NCBI GenBank assembly: GCA_021772095.1
Contig: JADYXR010000006.1
Span: 87,114 to 151,113 of the forward strand
Reading direction: 5' to 3'
Source of the DNA: Candidatus Obscuribacter sp.
GTDB taxonomy: Bacteria > Cyanobacteriota > Vampirovibrionia > Obscuribacterales > Obscuribacteraceae
DNA length: 64,000 nucleotides
Shown: one piece after another, positions 1-8,827 of the stretch
Position numbering within the stretch: the stretch's first letter is position 1
How the letters are laid out: the number at the start of each line of letters is the position of its first letter
Made by a program: the position numbers and the translations under genes
Notes under the pieces: generated by a model
The model's database searches: none
Told to the model about the DNA's origin: nothing
The model's input: only the letters and a program-made list of their open reading frames with translations

Positions 1-25
1 TCACACGAAAATTATTTGCACTGCG

Positions 26-56
26 AGCAAGATTGTTGAGCACAGCAAGATTGTTG
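26..56. repeat. 13-bp direct repeat, two copies, period 18
   Basis: AGCAAGATTGTTG occurs at 26-38 and again at 44-56. It lies just past the 3' end of the minus-strand gene that stops at 122. It resembles the other short tandem duplications found after stop codons in this window. No known element is recognised. Confidence 0.6.
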
Positions 57-121
57 GATCAGAATGGAAAAGTCGCGCGGCTTCGTATGATAGCGGTTCA
101 GCCGTGGCTGACAGAGCCGAC

Positions 122-748
122 TCAGGAGGCGCGGACCAGCTCATCTTGCGATTGTTTGATGAAATAATCAAACGTCAGCAAACAATAACGCTCGAACCTT
201 TCGTCGGTGAGCGGCTTGCCCTCTACGATCCAGCTGACCTTATTGTCTTCGACGACACTATTGAAAGACATCAGTGCACCGAAATCGTCTTCGGTTTTGC
301 TCAAGCTCATCACTTGATCAACTGGCAAAATAAAGAAGTCGACTCGATCTTCGGAACCTCTGATGATCAAACTCAACTTGTGCGTGGAAAATCTAGCGCG
401 GTAAAACGAAACATCCTGCGATGGACGAAAAGGCCACTCGCCCTCGACTGTTTCGATGATTTCATCCGGCGAAGTCGAGGCAATTAAAAGCGCGCTTGCG
501 CCGACGGAACTATTAAAGTGCACTACATATGGTTCCAACAGATTGAACGTTTTTTCCACCAAACGCAGTGTGGCATCACGGACGACATCATCCTCGCTCA
601 ACAGGCCGAAACCCCGTTCGTAACTGCGAAGGAAGGCAATAGACTTGTTGGTCAAATGCTCGACGTAGTCTTTCCTCACACCGGAACTTTCGCTTCCTCC
701 ATGAGTAAAATTACGGAGAATTCTGCGCGCCAAGTCTGTTCCAGACAT
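122..748 (-). CDS. hypothetical protein, unknown function
   Basis: A 208-residue protein that I do not recognise. It has no signal peptide and no membrane segment; it is a mixed charged/hydrophobic soluble-looking protein with an acidic middle part (residues about 110-170) and an aromatic C-terminal helix-like stretch ending in Gln/Asp/Glu residues. The ATG at 748 is chosen over the in-frame ATGs at 775 and 772 because the purine-rich GCGAGG lies 7 bases before it. The gene is isolated: the next gene (993) is divergent, and nothing else shares its strand nearby. The long uninterrupted frame and the ribosome-binding site support a real gene; no function can be assigned from the sequence. Confidence 0.65.
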   Translation of the reverse strand: MSGTDLARRILRNFTHGGSESSGVRKDYVEHLTNKSIAFLRSYERGFGLLSEDDVVRDATLRLVEKTFNLLEPYVVHFNSSVGASALLIASTSPDEIIETVEGEWPFRPSQDVSFYRARFSTHKLSLIIRGSEDRVDFFILPVDQVMSLSKTEDDFGALMSFNSVVEDNKVSWIVEGKPLTDERFERYCLLTFDYFIKQSQDELVRAS

Positions 749-992
749 TTTGCCTCGCTTGCTTTCCAGCATCAAGAAACCGCTACGGCACTTAGAATAA
801 CGCTAGTCAAGAATTGAAGGTACTTAAATAAATTTCCGAGACGATCGTATATTCATAAAATATGCAAGAGAAGTCCAGAAGTGAGTCTGCTTGCCAGTTT
901 TCCGCTTTGCACTATAATTTCAGAAGGTCATTTGCGGCGATAATGGTTTTGCGCAAAGATTTTTTCCACAGGCACCACGAAGGCATCTCGAC

Positions 993-1526
993 ATGCAAAC
1001 TGAACTTGCCGAACAGATTGCCGTTGACTTGATCGACAGTTTTGGCTTGGCCGGCTGGTCTTTCAAGTTCAATAAAAGTAAGCGCATGCTCGGCATTTGC
1101 AAGGCAGGTACGAAACGCATTGAGCTTTCGTACGCCTATGTTTTCAAAAACGACGAAGCGCACGTTCGGGACACGATCTTGCACGAGATTGCCCACGCGC
1201 TTGTCGGTGTGGAACACGGTCACGATGAAGTTTGGAAAGCGATGTGCGTTCAAATAGGATGCCATCCGAAAGCTTGCGACAACACCGCGCTTCTTCCGCA
1301 AGGCGCATGGCAAGCGCGTTGTGCTGCTTGTTTTACTCTATTCAGCCGCCATCGCAAACCCGAGATGCTGAGCGGGATGTACTGCAAGCGCTGCGGTCCT
1401 GCCAAAGGAAAATTGCTGTTCAAAAAAATCCGCAAGGATACTTTTAAACCGGTAGCCGCGGGCAAGGAAGGGCGCATAAAAGCACCTAGACAACTAACAT
1501 TGCCGCTGATGCCCGGGGTTTACTAA
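993..1526 (+). CDS. SprT-like zinc metalloprotein
   Basis: A 177-residue SprT-like protein. The metal motif HEIAH (residues 64-68) is followed by GVEHGHDEVW, which supplies a further His, as in SprT/Spartan-type domains. A C-terminal zinc ribbon follows, with CAAC near residue 113 and CKRC near residue 133, the usual arrangement of bacterial SprT. In eukaryotes the related SPRTN domain digests DNA-protein crosslinks; the bacterial role is poorly known, so the substrate is not stated here. The protein is cytoplasmic, with no signal peptide. Length is typical of the family. The gene appears monocistronic, divergent from the unknown gene ending at 122. A Shine-Dalgarno sequence is not obvious before the ATG. 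Confidence 0.85.
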   Translation: MQTELAEQIAVDLIDSFGLAGWSFKFNKSKRMLGICKAGTKRIELSYAYVFKNDEAHVRDTILHEIAHALVGVEHGHDEVWKAMCVQIGCHPKACDNTALLPQGAWQARCAACFTLFSRHRKPEMLSGMYCKRCGPAKGKLLFKKIRKDTFKPVAAGKEGRIKAPRQLTLPLMPGVY

Positions 1527-1569
1527 GACGGCGTTCAATCACGGCGATTCAACCGACTCAGGGCGATCT

Positions 1570-1609
1570 AAACGAACTAAGGACGTTCCAAACGAACTTA
1601 AGGAGTTCC
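1570..1609. repeat. imperfect 20-bp tandem duplication
   Basis: AAACGAACTAAGGACGTTCC (1570-1589) is followed directly by AAACGAACTTAAGGAGTTCC (1590-1609). The pair lies downstream of the SprT-like gene. A separate perfect 8-bp inverted repeat follows at 1627-1634 and 1646-1653 (CAGCTGCA / TGCAGCTG, 11-base loop). That inverted repeat has no T-run on either side, so it is not called a terminator. Confidence 0.5.
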
Positions 1610-1688
1610 GTTCCAAAAGCGAAACTCAGCTGCATTCTAATGAACTGCAGCTGCGCTTGAAAGTTAGTTTAAGCCTTGGTGACCGAAT

Positions 1689-1943
1689 CTATTGCAAAAC
1701 TATCGTGTAGTTCGATGGAATCTCAGCCTTGACCGAAGCGACTGGTTGAGCTTTCTCTATTCCGATAGCTGCGGCAGAGAATTTTTGTTCAAATTCCTGG
1801 AGACCAGTTTCGAGTTTATAGTCGATAGCTGAGTGCCCTTCGATGTACACAACGACCCCGCATCCGATTGCAATCGTTATAACGATGCACAGGATTGACC
1901 AGAGCATTCCAAAGTCTTTTTCGGCTATTGTTACATCGTTCAT
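1689..1943 (-). CDS. small single-pass membrane protein, unknown
   Basis: An 84-residue protein with one clear hydrophobic segment (about residues 12-33, MLWSILCIVITIAIGCGVVV-like) followed by a polar, partly helical tail of about 50 residues. Probably an inner-membrane anchored protein with its tail outside the cytoplasm, but orientation is inferred. The ATG at 1943 is preferred; an in-frame TTG lies 12 bases upstream. No family is recognised and the convincing evidence is only the frame and the membrane segment. It is convergent with the SprT-like gene and follows, on the same strand, the large SLH gene after a probable terminator. Confidence 0.45.
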   Translation of the reverse strand: MNDVTIAEKDFGMLWSILCIVITIAIGCGVVVYIEGHSAIDYKLETGLQEFEQKFSAAAIGIEKAQPVASVKAEIPSNYTIVLQ

Positions 1944-2273
1944 TTGCAGGTTCAACTTAAAGGCGAGTATGGGCGCGGGTTAGGCCACTTCCTCAGACTA
2001 ACAAGAGGTCAGGGCGAATGGAAGTACCTTACTCGAATCGTTCTTGCTTTCTTCAAGGATAGTATTGAACCAGTCAGCATTTTGCCGATGATTAAATGTT
2101 TAAATTCGCCAAAAGTGTAGAGCAGAATCTACTTTTCTTGCAGGCAAAACGGTCGTTTCTTTCAGCCCAAGGGAAAACCGCAAGGTTCAATCCACGCTCA
2201 GGAGGTTCAACCTTGCGGAATTTAGGCTTGCTGGACGAGCCCGCATCAGCGCAAACCACGTCAGCTTATTAGT
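1944..2273. other. 330-bp intergenic region
   Basis: Between two minus-strand genes. It contains the probable terminator of the SLH gene at 2178-2218. Otherwise it holds AT-rich sequence that may carry the promoter of the small membrane protein; no convincing -35/-10 pair was found. Confidence 0.4.
2171..2218 (-). terminator. rho-independent terminator of the SLH gene
   Basis: A perfect 10-bp stem CCGCAAGGTT (2178-2187) / AACCTTGCGG (2209-2218). Read on the minus strand the stem is followed by TTTTCCC. It lies 56 bases past the stop codon of the minus-strand SLH gene. Confidence 0.7.
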
Positions 2274-4682
2274 CTAATTACCAGAGTTACTGGATGCTTC
2301 AAGGCCGATTCGAATCGGCGGCATCTTCTGCCCCAGTTTCGCCATGGTTTGGAACGTCAGCGCCGCTACTTCGGCTCTCGTCGCCAGATCCGAAGGTCTG
2401 ATTTCATATGGGTCCGGGTGGTTGACGATGATTCCGGCCGCGGCAGCCTTAGCTACGCTCGGAGCGGCCCATGCAGCAACTCCGGATCCATCTCTATATT
2501 TACCGAGCGAACCAGCATCTGAAGAACCGGTACCTAGCGCCTTGGCAAGAATCACGAGAGCTTGTGCCCGAGTGAGCTTATCTTCAGGACGGAACGATCC
2601 ATCCGGAAAACCGCCAACCAGGCCGGCATCGCTGGCGGAGCAAATCGCTTTGTAAGCCCAGTGCGTTTTAGGCAAGTCTTTGAACTCAACCTCTCTTCCG
2701 CCGGCAGGTAAGCCCAGAGCTTTGACCGCGATAGCGGCGAACTGTGATCGAGTGATGCCCTGATCCGGTTTAAACGTTCCATCAGGAAAACCGCCGATGG
2801 TACCACGCTGTTGCAAAACAGCGATGTAATCTTGTGCCCAGTGACCCTTCACATCAGGGGCAGAGCCGGCTAGATCGACAACCGTTGTAACTCCGCCTTC
2901 GTCAACGGAAGTTATTCTAGTGATGTCTTCAGCCAGGCGATCTAGGTCACGTTTCAATGCTAACGTTTCCCACTCGGATAGAGCTTGATCTGAGTCTCTA
3001 AAACTGGCTTCGATACTGTTGATTCGGTCGAATTCACGTTGAAGAGTAGCGAGGTCTTTCGGTTTTGCTTTCGATCGAGCGTTTGAAATTTCCGACTCGA
3101 GTTGAGTCTGCAAAGCGTCGATGTCCGGAAGCGCAGGCAGCGATCTATCAAGCTTGCCGGCCAAGTTTGTATATTCTTTATTGAGTGCCACCACTTCGCG
3201 ATCATCAAGTACGCCATCGCCACCACGGAAGGTATCATTGAGAAATGCGATGCGTTGCAGATCCTGCCGCAGTTCATCGGCCTTCAGTGGGTCGAGTCGA
3301 CCGGACGCGAGAGCGTCGTTAAGACGCTTTTGAATACGATTCTTTTGACCGCCTACATTTGGAAGAGCGGCAATCGAGCTTTCTACCTTAGTAGAGAGCG
3401 CATCGAGATCACTGGTCACAACCAGTGTTTCGGTGTCATTGAGACTGCCATCACCTCTATAAAATTGTTCTTTAGATTCCAGACGTTCCAATTCGTTGAG
3501 GAAATCGTTGGCGAGAGTCGCAGGCTTGATTCGTCCTGCCGCCTGAGCATCGACGATTTTCTTTTTCAAAGCCAGTTTGCGATCTTGCAGACTTGGCAGT
3601 TGCACATGTCCGGACACCTCAATTATGCGTTTATTGAGTGCATCCAGATCACGCGACAGCGTCGTGACTTCGCTATTGGAAAGCCGTTGATCAGCGCGAA
3701 ACATCGCCTCGACCGCTTGAATCCGATCGTACTCTTGAGTCAATTCCGCCGCGTCTTGAATGCTCAATTTGCCGGCTTGTTTTGCATCGTTGATCGCTTT
3801 GCTGATCTCGAGTTGTTGCTCGTTGACACCTTTGACAATGAACGGATTAGTCGATGGTTGCAATTTTTCGATCTGATTGAGCACTCGTTCAAACTCGAGT
3901 GACAGTGCCAGTTTCTCATCGTTGTCCAACATATTGTTGGAAGCTTTAAACGTTGCTTCTTTAGCGCTGATTTGGTTTAGATCAGCAATGATCAGTTCAG
4001 CCTGTCCGGCATTGATCTGTCCGCCCGAGATTAAAGCATCGAGTTTTTGTTTGATCTGCTGCTTCTTGGTTTCGATCCCAGGATCAGCCACCACCCGCGT
4101 TCTCAGACTGTGCTCGATGTTGGAAGTGAGAAGATCAAGGTCGGTGGACAAAGCGAATAAATCTTCGGAAGACAGCACACCATCAGCTCGTAGATTTCGT
4201 TCTTTGCCTTCGATATCGCGCAATGTTCTCTTGAATCCGAGCGCTTCCAGATCAGTCAAGCGACCGCTCAACAGCGCTTCTTGAATTGCTCGGTCAATAT
4301 CTTGCTCGCGACCGTTCACATCAGTCAGTGCTACTTTCCGGTCAGTCAGACTGTTTTGAATATCTTGATTGAGTTTGTCCAGATCCATGACGATGCGCAC
4401 ACGCTCGAACATGCTCAGTTTGCCGTCGGCGCGGAAGGCGGTGTCTTGATCTCTTATCTGTTTAAGATCATTGGTAAACCTTTGTGCCAGCGGTTGTGTC
4501 AGTCGACCAGCGGCGAGCGCCTCGAATATCGACTTCTCGACTGTGGTCATTCGCCCTGGTACATCAATGTAATTCGGAACTTGTGTCCAATTCGGTTGGG
4601 CATATGATGCCGGCGCGGACACTAATAGACAAGTGGCGGAAATAATCGTAACTAATGCCCCAACGCGCTTGCTGGCTCTCAT
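2274..4682 (-). CDS. secreted repeat protein with three C-terminal SLH domains
   Basis: An 802-residue exported protein. It starts with a signal peptide (MRASKRVGALVTIISATCLL..., cleavage probably after SYA). Seven degenerate repeats of about 75-80 residues follow, each ending in a pattern like F-R-A-D-G-x-L-S-x-x-E and then a DLDxL-type helix. Three S-layer homology domains occupy roughly the last 190 residues, with motifs such as HWAQDYI, GGFPDGTFKP and TRSQFA. SLH domains normally bind secondary cell-wall polymer or peptidoglycan, and in cyanobacteria they anchor outer-membrane proteins to the wall; a wall-bound role is inferred. The start at 4682 is set by GAGGAGG six bases upstream and by the signal peptide; a longer in-frame extension to 4784 is rejected. 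Divergent from glycogen phosphorylase. Confidence 0.85.
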   Translation of the reverse strand: MRASKRVGALVTIISATCLLVSAPASYAQPNWTQVPNYIDVPGRMTTVEKSIFEALAAGRLTQPLAQRFTNDLKQIRDQDTAFRADGKLSMFERVRIVMDLDKLNQDIQNSLTDRKVALTDVNGREQDIDRAIQEALLSGRLTDLEALGFKRTLRDIEGKERNLRADGVLSSEDLFALSTDLDLLTSNIEHSLRTRVVADPGIETKKQQIKQKLDALISGGQINAGQAELIIADLNQISAKEATFKASNNMLDNDEKLALSLEFERVLNQIEKLQPSTNPFIVKGVNEQQLEISKAINDAKQAGKLSIQDAAELTQEYDRIQAVEAMFRADQRLSNSEVTTLSRDLDALNKRIIEVSGHVQLPSLQDRKLALKKKIVDAQAAGRIKPATLANDFLNELERLESKEQFYRGDGSLNDTETLVVTSDLDALSTKVESSIAALPNVGGQKNRIQKRLNDALASGRLDPLKADELRQDLQRIAFLNDTFRGGDGVLDDREVVALNKEYTNLAGKLDRSLPALPDIDALQTQLESEISNARSKAKPKDLATLQREFDRINSIEASFRDSDQALSEWETLALKRDLDRLAEDITRITSVDEGGVTTVVDLAGSAPDVKGHWAQDYIAVLQQRGTIGGFPDGTFKPDQGITRSQFAAIAVKALGLPAGGREVEFKDLPKTHWAYKAICSASDAGLVGGFPDGSFRPEDKLTRAQALVILAKALGTGSSDAGSLGKYRDGSGVAAWAAPSVAKAAAAGIIVNHPDPYEIRPSDLATRAEVAALTFQTMAKLGQKMPPIRIGLEASSNSGN

Positions 4683-4911
4683 TGGAACCTCCTCAATCAT
4701 GTAATCGGTACTGCACAGGTCTCTATTGGCGTTCGAACATCGACTCGCCTTCGTGCGACAAAGAGTAGCAGGCTTGAACGTCATTAAGCTTTCATCTTTA
4801 CAATTTTGTTATTACTGGCAATCGTCGCGCCTGCGGAAAGATTGTGTAATCATCTGGCTACAAAACACTCTTGGCGTTCTTTCGATTCATATAAATGGCG
4901 GCTCTAAAGAA

Positions 4912-4917
4912 TATAAT
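4912..4917 (+). promoter_or_regulatory. possible -10 box before glycogen phosphorylase
   Basis: A perfect TATAAT, 35 bases before the start codon, in an AT-rich stretch. No good -35 box lies 16-18 bases upstream, so this is a weak call. Confidence 0.3.
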
Positions 4918-4952
4918 CCTGTCTGGAAATCATTCAGGAACGAGGGTTTGTC

Positions 4953-7505
4953 ATGGGGCAGAAAGAAAGCACCGGCACGGTCAACGTGGAAATAGAGGAC
5001 GACCGAACCGGTCGCAGCATCCCCACTCTGCGCCGAGCGCTGGCGGACAATCTCTATTATGGACTTGGCAAGTTTCCCGCGATCGCCAGTCGCAACGACT
5101 ATTATCTGGCGCTCTCATTGACCGTCAGAGACCGGCTTTTGCACCGCTGGATCAACACTTTAGAAAGTTATTTGGAACAGAAATCCCGCGTCGTCTGCTA
5201 CATGTCAGCCGAATTTCTTCTCGGACCGCACGTTGCCAACAACATGCTCAATCTCGATTTGACTGAGAAGATGCGCACGGCATGCGAAGAATCCGGACTT
5301 GATTTTGAAGATCTGATCGATCATGAAGAGGAACCAGGTCTCGGCAACGGCGGCCTGGGCCGACTTGCAGCATGCTATCTCGACTCGATGGCAACCGAAA
5401 GCATTCCATCGATCGGCTTCGGAATCCGCTATGAATTCGGCATCTTCGATCAAATCATCCGTGACGGATGGCAAGTAGAAGTCGCCGATCGTTGGTTGCA
5501 CAACGGCAACCCATGGGAACTGGCAAAACCAGACGAATCAATGATCGTCAAATTCGGCGGCAAAACTACAAGCTACGACGACGATAAAGGTCGTTATCGC
5601 GTGCGTTGGGATGCTCAGCGAGAAGTAATGGGAATTCCTTACGACACGCCGATTCCTGGATACGAAACCGAAACGACTAATACTCTTCGGCTCTGGAAAG
5701 CAGAGGCTCCGCGATCGTTCGACTTCCAGATCTTCAATATGGGAGATTATCTGGGCGCAGTCGGCGACAAGATGTCGTCGGAAAATATTTCCAAAGTTCT
5801 ATATCCAAACGACAATGTTTCACAAGGCAGACAGCTGCGGTTAGAACAGCAGTACTTCTTCGTTTCCTGCAGCCTGCAGACGATAATCAAACTGCACAAG
5901 AACGCAGGCTTGTCTCCGGAAACACTGCACGAAAAATTCGTTATTCAATTGAACGACACCCACCCGTCCATCGCAATCGCAGAGCTGATGCGCCTTCTAG
6001 TGGACGAAGAAGATGTCGAATGGGACGTTGCCTGGGGCGTTACGACAAAAACGTTTGCGTATACAAACCACACTCTGCTTCCTGAAGCATTGGAAAAATG
6101 GCCGGTGTCCTTGTTCGAGCGGCTGCTACCGCGCCACCTCGAGATCATCTATGAAATCAACAGACAATTCCTCGAATCAGTTCGTCTGCAAAGACCAAAC
6201 GATGATGAATTGCTCAAACGCATCTCATTGATTGATGATTACGGCGAGCGCTACATCCGCATGGCCAACCTGGCTTGTGTCGGCAGTTCCAGCATCAACG
6301 GCGTAGCAAAGCTGCACACCGAACTTCTACAAAGTCGCGTGCTTCGTGATTTCTACGATCTGACTCCGGAAAAATTCACTAACGTCACCAACGGTGTCAC
6401 ACCCAGAAGATGGCTTGCCCTGAGCAATCCGGAACTATCTGATTTCATCACCAAGACCAACGGCAACAATCACTGGTTGAAAGACCTCAACGAATTGCGC
6501 AATCTGGAAAGCATCGCCGATGATACTAACGCGCACGATCAGTGGCGCCTGATCAAACGCACACAGAAAGAGCGGCTGTCAAAAACAATCAGGACATCAA
6601 CCGGAATTCTGGTCGATCCATTGAGCATTTTTGACATTCAAGTTAAGCGTATTCACGAGTACAAACGCCAGCATCTCAACGTTCTTCATATCATCAGTCT
6701 CTACAATTATTTGAAGAACAATAAGCCGACCAACTTCCCGCCTCGCACCTTCATCTTCGGCGGAAAAGCCGCACCTGGTTACTTCATCGCTAAGCTGATT
6801 ATTAAACTGATCAACTCAGTCGCCGAAGTGGTCAACAACGATCCTGACGTCAAAGATTTGCTGAAAGTTGTTTTCCTCCCGGATTTCAATGTTTCGTTAG
6901 CTCAGAAAATCTATCCTGCAGCAGACGTCTCCGAGCAGATCTCCACGGCAGGAAAGGAAGCATCCGGCACCGGCAACATGAAGTTCTCGATGAACGGATC
7001 GCTGACGATCGGCACCATGGACGGTGCCAACATCGAAATCAGACAAGAAGTGGGCGCGGAAAACTTCTTCCTTTTCGGCTTGGACGAAGGTGAAGTAGAC
7101 GCTCTCAAAGTGTCAGGATACAACCCGCGTTCGTACTACGAAAACAACGCCGACTTGAAGATGGTGCTCGACCAACTGACCTCCGGAATGTGGTCACGCG
7201 GCGAACGCGATTTGTTCAAACCAATCGTCGATTCATTGTTAACACGCGACGACTTTTTCTTGTTGGCTGATTATCAAGCATATATTGATTGTCAGAAAGA
7301 ACTCGGAAAGACATACCAGGATCACGCCAGGTGGACAAAAATGTCGATTTTAAACGTGGCTCGCATGGGTTACTTCTCGTCAGACCGTTCCATTCGAGAA
7401 TACTGCGAACGAATCTGGCACGCAGAGCCAGTGACAATCCCGGTTGCAGACTATTCTCAGCGCACGGCGGAGTTAACAGTCTCGTGCCGATTAACGACCG
7501 ACTGA
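4953..7505 (+). CDS. glgP: glycogen/starch/alpha-glucan phosphorylase
   Basis: An 850-residue GT35 phosphorylase. It releases glucose-1-phosphate from the non-reducing ends of glycogen using phosphate and pyridoxal phosphate. The family signature EASGTGNMKFSMNG is present near residue 675, with the Lys of NMK as the pyridoxal-phosphate attachment site, followed by TIGTMDGANIE. The N-terminal part has the usual GLGNGGLGRLAAC and QLNDTHPSIAI motifs. Full length for the family; cytoplasmic. The ATG is preceded by ACGAGGG. It is followed by a strong terminator, so it is probably transcribed alone or from the shared divergent region with the SLH gene. With the debranching enzyme at 18743-20932 it would mobilise stored glycogen completely. 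Confidence 0.97.
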   Translation: MGQKESTGTVNVEIEDDRTGRSIPTLRRALADNLYYGLGKFPAIASRNDYYLALSLTVRDRLLHRWINTLESYLEQKSRVVCYMSAEFLLGPHVANNMLNLDLTEKMRTACEESGLDFEDLIDHEEEPGLGNGGLGRLAACYLDSMATESIPSIGFGIRYEFGIFDQIIRDGWQVEVADRWLHNGNPWELAKPDESMIVKFGGKTTSYDDDKGRYRVRWDAQREVMGIPYDTPIPGYETETTNTLRLWKAEAPRSFDFQIFNMGDYLGAVGDKMSSENISKVLYPNDNVSQGRQLRLEQQYFFVSCSLQTIIKLHKNAGLSPETLHEKFVIQLNDTHPSIAIAELMRLLVDEEDVEWDVAWGVTTKTFAYTNHTLLPEALEKWPVSLFERLLPRHLEIIYEINRQFLESVRLQRPNDDELLKRISLIDDYGERYIRMANLACVGSSSINGVAKLHTELLQSRVLRDFYDLTPEKFTNVTNGVTPRRWLALSNPELSDFITKTNGNNHWLKDLNELRNLESIADDTNAHDQWRLIKRTQKERLSKTIRTSTGILVDPLSIFDIQVKRIHEYKRQHLNVLHIISLYNYLKNNKPTNFPPRTFIFGGKAAPGYFIAKLIIKLINSVAEVVNNDPDVKDLLKVVFLPDFNVSLAQKIYPAADVSEQISTAGKEASGTGNMKFSMNGSLTIGTMDGANIEIRQEVGAENFFLFGLDEGEVDALKVSGYNPRSYYENNADLKMVLDQLTSGMWSRGERDLFKPIVDSLLTRDDFFLLADYQAYIDCQKELGKTYQDHARWTKMSILNVARMGYFSSDRSIREYCERIWHAEPVTIPVADYSQRTAELTVSCRLTTD

Positions 7506-7523
7506 TTGACGGAATCAAAATGG

Positions 7524-7553
7524 GGGCAGCTAATATTTAGCTGCCCTTTAATT
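7524..7553 (+). terminator. rho-independent terminator after glgP
   Basis: Perfect 10-bp stem GGGCAGCTAA (7524-7533) / TTAGCTGCCC (7537-7546), loop of three, then TTTAATT. It begins 18 bases after the glgP stop codon. Confidence 0.85.
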
Positions 7554-7606
7554 GGGTGACGGCTGTTTTCATTTTGCCATGCAAAAAACCGAGGGGGATG
7601 CAATTG

Positions 7607-8803
7607 ATGTTTTCCAAGTTTGCAAAAAACTGGACCAGAGGAATTATTAGCGGCGCCACGTTGGCCGGATCGTTCCTGATTTTAAGTGGCATCCAACCAG
7701 GATTTGCCGATGACACCGCCGGATCTTATTACGATCAGGGCGTCAGGCAGATGAAAGACAAAAATTACAAAGACGCGATTCAGTCTTTTGATATGTCGGT
7801 GGGCATGGCCTCAACCGACGCACGAGCCTTCATGCGGCGTGGACAGTGCTTCTTCGAACTGAAAAATTATAAACTCGCGCAAGGAGATTTCACCGCCGCG
7901 ATTCAATACGATCCGAAAAATCCGGCTGGATATTTATCCCGCGGAATTACTTTGTCGAAACTCGGACAACATCCGCAAGCGATCGAAGATTTCCAAAAAG
8001 CACTTTCATTAGATCCGAAAAACGCTGAAGCTTTCCGCGGTCTAGGAGATTCTTATCAGGCTCAAGGTCAAAACGATCTGGCACTGACGAACTATAAAAC
8101 CGCTCTGCAAAACGACCCTAAAAATGTCGATGCCTTGATAGGCCGGGGTGACATTATGAAAGTTCTCGGTAAGAACGAAGATGCCCTGAAAGACTACAGT
8201 TACGCCATTGAACTGGCACCGGAATACAACGTCGGCTACATTCATCGCGGCACCGCATATAGTGGCATCTCTCGACCAGAAGACGCTGTTAAGGATTACG
8301 ACAAGGCATTGCAGTACGACCCCAGTAATACCGACTTGAAACGCAACCGCGGTCGCGAATTCTTCAAATTGCAAAACGCTAAACAAGCGCTTTCTGATTT
8401 CAACGATGCAATCAAACAAGATAATACGAATTCGGATTTGTACTACCACAAAGCCAAAGCATTAATGCAGCTCGGCAACGATGGACTGGCGATGGCAGCT
8501 CTTGACGATGCCATTCTTCTCGATCCGAACCAGGCGAATTTTTATCTCTCGCGGGCCTTCCTCTGGCACAAACAAGGCAAGTCGATCCTGGCACGCGAAG
8601 ATATTAAAAGAGCACAATTCTTCAACCCAAGTTTGCCTCAAAACATAGTGTTTGAAAAAGATCCAAAAAATCCGGATCGATGGAAAGAAGAAACGTTCTT
8701 GTCGGACATCAATGGACCTTCCAGTCCGCAGGATCAGGACACCTCGGAAAAGCTGAAAAATACCACTTCACTTGGCGGCACGGAGAATCCGGACGCCGAG
8801 TAG
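7607..8803 (+). CDS. secreted tetratricopeptide-repeat protein
   Basis: A 398-residue exported protein made almost entirely of TPR units. A signal peptide (MFSKFAKNWTRGIISGATLA..., cleavage probably after GFA) is followed by about eight 34-residue TPRs, with recurrent A-x-x-x-F-x-x-A-[IL]-x-x-D-P motifs such as DFQKALSLDPKNAEA. The last 60 residues are polar and low complexity. TPRs bind partner proteins; the partner is unknown. The ATG at 7607 is chosen because GAGGGG lies about nine bases upstream and it opens the signal peptide; upstream in-frame starts at 7556 and 7598 are less suited. It is 24 bases ahead of the NDH-2 fusion gene on the same strand, so the two may be co-transcribed. Confidence 0.85.
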   Translation: MFSKFAKNWTRGIISGATLAGSFLILSGIQPGFADDTAGSYYDQGVRQMKDKNYKDAIQSFDMSVGMASTDARAFMRRGQCFFELKNYKLAQGDFTAAIQYDPKNPAGYLSRGITLSKLGQHPQAIEDFQKALSLDPKNAEAFRGLGDSYQAQGQNDLALTNYKTALQNDPKNVDALIGRGDIMKVLGKNEDALKDYSYAIELAPEYNVGYIHRGTAYSGISRPEDAVKDYDKALQYDPSNTDLKRNRGREFFKLQNAKQALSDFNDAIKQDNTNSDLYYHKAKALMQLGNDGLAMAALDDAILLDPNQANFYLSRAFLWHKQGKSILAREDIKRAQFFNPSLPQNIVFEKDPKNPDRWKEETFLSDINGPSSPQDQDTSEKLKNTTSLGGTENPDAE

Positions 8804-8827
8804 ACGTGGCATGGGGGTCTGACTCAC

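Noticed and set aside
3102..3902. 266-codon open frame on the plus strand
   Set aside because: It is antisense to the SLH protein gene, which has a signal peptide, repeats and SLH domains on the other strand.
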